DNA of 64,000 bases, taken from contig ML679989.1 of assembly GCA_007922225.1 (NCBI GenBank), positions 20,030,915 through 20,094,914 on the forward strand, in the 5' to 3' direction. This stretch comes from Emydura subglobosa. Taxonomy: Eukaryota; Chordata; Testudines; Chelidae. Shown in pieces: positions 50,801 through 56,800 of the stretch; position 1 is the first letter of the stretch, and each line of letters opens with the position of its first letter. The notes beneath the pieces are model-generated. The model searched no databases and had not been told where the DNA came from. It saw nothing but the letters and a program-made list of their open reading frames with translations. A program made the translations under genes and the position numbers.

Positions 50801-53800
50801 CCAAGGAAGAGCCCGAACCACGTGTGTGCCCCGTACCCACCAGGGAGTTACCTTGTCTGGGGCCAGGAGAGACTTCACACCGAAGCTCATGCAGCCGATT
50901 AGCTGGCTCTGTCTGGAGAGGATTCAGGGAGAGGGGTTAGTGTCTCCCCTTAAACCCTCCTTGCCACAGAGACCCAGGGGCAGCTGCCCTGCCAGCATGG
51001 CTCCCACCCCGCCCCGCTGCCAGGATGGCCTGGCTCCGTGCAGGAGCGATATTAGCACAGGGCCAAGGAGACACGTCCCCCACCTCCCCCGCCCCACACA
51101 CACACTGGGCTTTCTGTCCTCTCTTTGCAGAGAGCAGGAGCCGGTCTCCTGCACTGCCTCCCGCCCCCTGTGCTGAGCTCTCCAGGTCACTGCGTTCGCT
51201 CCACTCCGATTGTGGTGTCCACCCCAGACAGCTGGGTCTCTGCCATGGAAGGGGCACTGAGGCATCAGCGGCTTGGAGTTTAGTTAGTTAAAAAACACCA
51301 ACGATCCTCAAAGAGACTCTGCAGGGCAGCTGCTTGACGCCTGCTGGACTTTTGCTGTGGAGCCAGGGGCAGCTCTGCATGCCCGGGCGTCCCTCCCTGT
51401 ACAGCAGGGCCCTGGAGCGCCTGCCTGGCCCGGCTTTGCGCTAAGATTTGCCCAGAAGCGTCGATCTCCTAGCCCTTTACGACGCCGGCATTCGCTGCCA
51501 GCTGCCACGCAGGGTCCTGAGACCTCAGCCCCGCTCCCCGTTGGTAAAGAAGAAACGAAGCTGGTGGAACGGGGCCAGGCCATTTGCTGGGGTGTGTGTT
51601 AAGACCCCAAGGGGTGGTCCCGCTCGCGCTGGCGGCTCCGTGGAGGAGTGCAGGACTGAGGAAGGCGCTGACCGGGGCTGCATCTTGAACAGAGCGCTTC
51701 CCTGCCAGCCGTGCGCCAGGAGTCCGAGTCAAAATGCACTTGGCCCACCCCCCGAAAAGGAAAAACAAAGAGTTCTGACGAGTCTTTAAAAAAATCTCTT
51801 CCCCCCCATCAACCCGGCTTCGCTTCCTCCCTGCTCGGGACATCAGAACCCCACAAGCTCTGCAGAGCCTTCCACGGACAGCCAGGGGAACCAGATCTCA
51901 CTTTCTATGGCACAAGCCAAGCAGGGAAACTATTTTACAACACCCATTCCTCTGAGGCTCTCTCTAAACCACCCCCATCTCCCTGCCCCCAGCTCACCTC
52001 TGCCCGCAGGGGGGTTCCCTGGCCATCTCCCCGGGGCCAGGCCTGCCCCAGGCCCTGCTTTGGGAAGGGGCAGGTGAAGACCGAGATCACAGCATGCGGG
52101 AAGCTGAGGGGCTGCTGCCATTGGCTACGGCTGCTCAAGGGCCAGCAGGGGCTGCAGTGGCGGGTGCGGGGGGGCTGGCGCTTAAGTGACCCAACAGGGC
52201 TTTTCCTTCTTTAATGTCTCGGCTCCTCGAGGGCTGCACCTTGTTTGCACGCAGGCAGCAGGTGCACACGCCTGAATCAGCCTGTCTCCAGCGCCGGCTG
52301 CTTCCAGTCTGATGTCTGCCCCTGCCCCTCCGTGCCCATCTCCCACATGACCCCGGGGGGAGACGTGGGGCCATTCAGGGTCACTGAGCTGAATGGAGCA
52401 AGCTGCATAGCTGCATTTGATGGTCCCATGGCTGCCCCCATGCCGGGCATGGGAACCTACACGCAGCATCCGGGGTGGGCAGCGCGCCAGCCTTGGGCTA
52501 CCCCGGGCATTGGCTGGAGCCGTCGTTGTGCAAGCGTCCCCTAGGCTAACGGTACCGCTCAGCAACGCTACCCACAATCCTGTGCAAAATGCTCCCTGGT
52601 CCCAGCAGAGCCTGCTGCTGGAACTGCAATTTGCTTCAACAGCCCCCTCAGGACCGGTGGGCGACACAGCCTGAGGTCCCAGCCAGAGTGCAGAGAGCAG
52701 TCAGCATCCACCGCTTCCCGGCAGCACTCGGCACAGCACGCCACAGAGAGCACCCTGAGCAGAGGTGCATGCCCTCTGGGGAGGAGCAGGGGCCGGGTGT
52801 GCAGACACGCACCCACCCCTCACCCAGAGCTCGCTCTGCTGCCACTGCTGCTCAGATCAAACAGCCACATCACGCCCTCGGGCTGCCCGCCTGACACCCC
52901 CTGACGTCAGGCTGAGCCAGGAGGCCAAGGGCTCTGAAGGAGCTCATGTGGAAGTAGCCTTTTTATCCCTTCTCCAGCCTTCCCAAGCATTTGTTAAAGA
53001 GACGGTTCAGCAGCGTCCCAGCCCCAGCCCTGTCCCGGCAGGAGCTTTACCTGGAATTTCTCTCTCGGTTCCAGACTGTAACCAGAAGGCGTTTTTGTTC
53101 ATCTTCTTCTTGAACTGGGCTGTAACACAAGCCAGAGAGGCCAGGATGAGAGCCTCCACCGACACCAGGACCATGCACGGATCGGTGGGGCTAGTGTGCC
53201 TTCCATGACCCAGCTGTGCCTCAGCAGATTCAGGTATTTTACCCCCACTCCCTGCCCCACGGATTCCCACGTGGATCTTCGCAACAATTGCCATAAATGG
53301 CAAGCGTCTCCAATGAGCCACTGGGCGCTAATTTACAAAATTAACGAGGCTGCAGGCTCCAGTCCATTTTTATTTGATCGGGAAGACCGCAGGGGCTATT
53401 GCGCAGTTAAAGAAGGAGACATTTGTTATCGACAAGCTGTTGCAAGGGGAGGTGAACTGTCCTGGGGCAGGTGCTGAAACACAGGTCAGGTTGTTTAAGG
53501 GGAAAGACTCGTAGGATAGACACATGTTAAACATCAAAGGAAGAACACCACAAAACCACTATAATTCATGCTCCTACATAATCACGCCGTGCCAGACTAA
53601 ATATTTCATGAACGCAGAGATCTGACAAAGGCAGATCGGCCAGAAATAATGAGCTCTGCCAAAACGCTGCAAGCCGACAACCCTTTCGCATGCAAGGACA
53701 TGCTATAGCTTTGGGAAATCCTTTTACCTTCCTTGTTCTTCCCGATCCACCAGCTCATGGCAGGCTCAGGGTCTAGGAAATGGAATGTTTTCCCCGACTC

Positions 53801-56800
53801 GATATGGATGCATAGAAGCTACCAAATAAGAAACTCCAAATGTGCAGGAGTATTGCTGTCATGCTGTGTATTCACAGCTTTGTGAGCTTCAGCAAAGCTC
53901 TGTTCAAAAGTTCAAGGCATTTCAGCTACAAGAAACAGCAAAATAATGTCTGTCACTCCTCATTTCGATACAGAACCTCGTCATGCATGATGCATGTTTA
54001 TTAAAGCTAATCGTGTAAGAGTAAACACGGGATCTTGGCCGGGAGACGCTAACGCACCATTTGCTACAGTTCAAATTCTCTTCCAGCTCCATTCCGAACA
54101 CATGCCCAGTTTGGAACACAACACAATAGAGGGACAGGATGGTACCGCATCTGACCCGTCATACTCACAAGAGAAAGTGCTCGTGGAAGATGGGATTTTT
54201 GCTGTCTGGAACAGTCTTGGTCTTTTGCCTGCATTTCCGATCAACATCTGGTACTACAGACATCTTGACGTAGAGAAACAAACAGCGCATTAGCCATCTT
54301 TAAGCAAACACAAATTCACCACAATTGTCTAGTGCTAAGATCATCAGGAGACCCACACAGTCAGCTTTATGGACGGCTAAATCTCAAAGATCGGGTCAGA
54401 TCTATGCTAGCCAGGCTTTTAGATCTCTTTGCATCGACCAGGTCTGGCCACAACATTACAAAACTCCTCTGGGCAAAGTGAAAAGCAGAAATTCTTCCTT
54501 AGCAATTCAGAGGATCCAGTGTTTGATTTGCGCAAATATTCCTAACCGGGCTCTGGCCATTTAAAGAACCCCCCAAGAGGTCTGAGTCACACGGCAGGAG
54601 CACACTCAGTCCATTGCAACACACAATACTTTGTATTTTCTGTTAGAATCAGAGGAAAAAGAGATGGAAATGACCTACTAAGATGCCATCAATTTAACCA
54701 GGACCACACTGTAATGCTTCTGTGACAATAAATTCACCAGCAGAGGGTGCCCCAGCCCACCAGGTGCAATTAGCACAGCGATGCACACCGCACCTTGCTT
54801 GTCTTAACTCCCCTGGGGCAGGAGAGTTACTCAGCAGTCGGTAAATGCAGGGCTGGGGGGGCAGTTCAGGACTAATGGGTAGGCACGATGCAAAGGCTCT
54901 GCCTCGATTTCTGTGGGGTCCCAGAGGAAGGACAGGGAGAGGATGGGAGCCCAGTTGCATGCCTGGAGGAATTCACCCCCAAACCAGAAAGGGTACAGAA
55001 CGATCGCATCCTCCTCTCCAGCTGAACCCAAAGTCCCTGGGGCGGCAGGAGAACCCACCTTCACATAGGAGTCGCATGCCCGGTACTCTTTGCCCATCAG
55101 GCCTTTTGCTTCCATAACTGGAAAGAAAATGAAAAGTGGTTGAAAAGAGACAAGGAAGGCGTCTTCCCGCAGTGCTGTACCTGTGCCCCAGGGCCGGGCA
55201 CCGAAAGCAGGGCTCTTCCTTGCCAATCCTGACTGGCAGGATTAACCCAGACCTGGCTTACAGGATGCCGGCTGGCAGCCTCCACACCTGGCAGGCTCCT
55301 CGCACATGCACTTCTCTGCCACCGAGGCTCGTGGGGGATTGCAGAGAGAAATGGCCGAGGGTTTTATCTGGAAGTAAAACCGTCCTATGAATGCGTGCGT
55401 CTGCGCGGGAGCTTTTAGGCAGATGCAGCCCGGCATCCAGATGACAAATTGCATTTCATTCGCCTGGCTTCACACAACGCAGCGGCTACTGGCGCCAGGC
55501 CCGGGGCCAAATGTATCATCAAGTTAAATAGCAAAGGCCAGAGCGGCAGCTCCGCTCCACCCGTGCAAACCCAGCCTCCCCCCACTGACTGCTGTAGCGA
55601 TGCAGCGTTCCTTCCAGCCGGGTGAGCGAAATCAGAATCTGGGCCCAGCACACAGGGATCGTAACTAGACCGTTCCCTCTATGATGCTCTGTCAGTGCTG
55701 AACGGAGCCAGGAGCTGCCATCCCGAAGACGGCCTGCCATCCCACAGGAGCTTTGCGTTTACAGCGGGAGACGTGTGTTCCTCTAGGTCAGGATCAGGCT
55801 GTAACAAGCACCCAGGAGCAAAGGGCTATCGGTTAGACCCTCTGCACACAGTCAGTCCAGAAGGGACCGTTCTGACCATGCCATCAGATCTGCATGGCAC
55901 AGACCAGAGGATCTCACCTGGGGACTCCAGCATCACTTCGGAGTACGCTGGAGCAGATGGATTTAAAAGAGACACCCGACTTGGTTTAAAGACGTCACCC
56001 ATGTCTGCAGTGAGCTGTTTCAAAGGTTAAACACTTGCTCTGTTAAAAACACATCCCTTACCTGTAGTCTGAATTTACCCAGCCACTGGGTCTCCTTCTG
56101 CCCATGTCTGCTGGTTAAAGATCTCTCTAGGCTCAGAAAGCTCCCCGCATCGTGAGGATTTATAGGTGGGGGTCACATCACACGTTGACCTCCTCTTGGT
56201 TAACTAAACAGATTGAGCAGCTTCAGCCTCTCACGGTCAGGCAGGTTTCCGGACCTTAAAGCATTCTTGCTGCTCTTTTCAGAACCGTTCGCAACTTGTT
56301 ACTGTCCTTCTTGAAGTGTGGAGCCCGTTCCCACTAACAGGCTCAGTCTGGGCCAGTCCCACCCCCAAGGGGATTGGAATAAAACACTGTGTTAAAGTCT
56401 GTGCCAGACGCTTGCAGCCATTTTTAGGTTCAGAACAAGCCCCTGCAATCCCTTTTCCTCCGATCATTGTTGCTGTAAACTGTAACTCCACTCCACAGAA
56501 TGGCGGGGTTAGAGCTGGATCCGCTAGTCCCTGGGGGCAGGGCATCACACCCACCACCACCCCCCCTTTCCTTCTGGCTGGATGAGAAGGGGCTGCGCTG
56601 CGCCAGGGAATGACAGCCTGGAAAAGGGTGAGGAGCACCAGCCTAAGCCACCCCACAAGCTGGGTACTGCAGCACCTTTGCTAAGTCCACTCCAGCTGTA
56701 AGCAATGGGCCCCGTGGGAGGATGGTTCTGCTCAGATACAACACGGACTGGCAGGAGGTTCTTCTGGTACCCAGCCTACACTTCCTCTCTCATAACTGCC

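Larger units (their letters stand above)
47310..50851 (-). other. RGS3 intron 5 (3.5 kb)
   Basis: It holds an LTR-like block (47850-48390), a retroelement-like fragment (48395-48780), a short dispersed repeat at 49150-49240 (ccagactggatcagagcc) and a MIR-like element (49340-49480). The GC-rich remainder, 49500-50850, carries many spurious open frames, including 377 codons on plus and 260 on minus. Confidence 0.7.

Noticed and set aside
49807..50940. Plus-strand open frame of 377 codons
   Set aside because: It lies antisense across RGS3 exon 5 in GC-rich DNA, has no recognisable domain, and is low-complexity Pro/Ser/Gly/Arg-rich.
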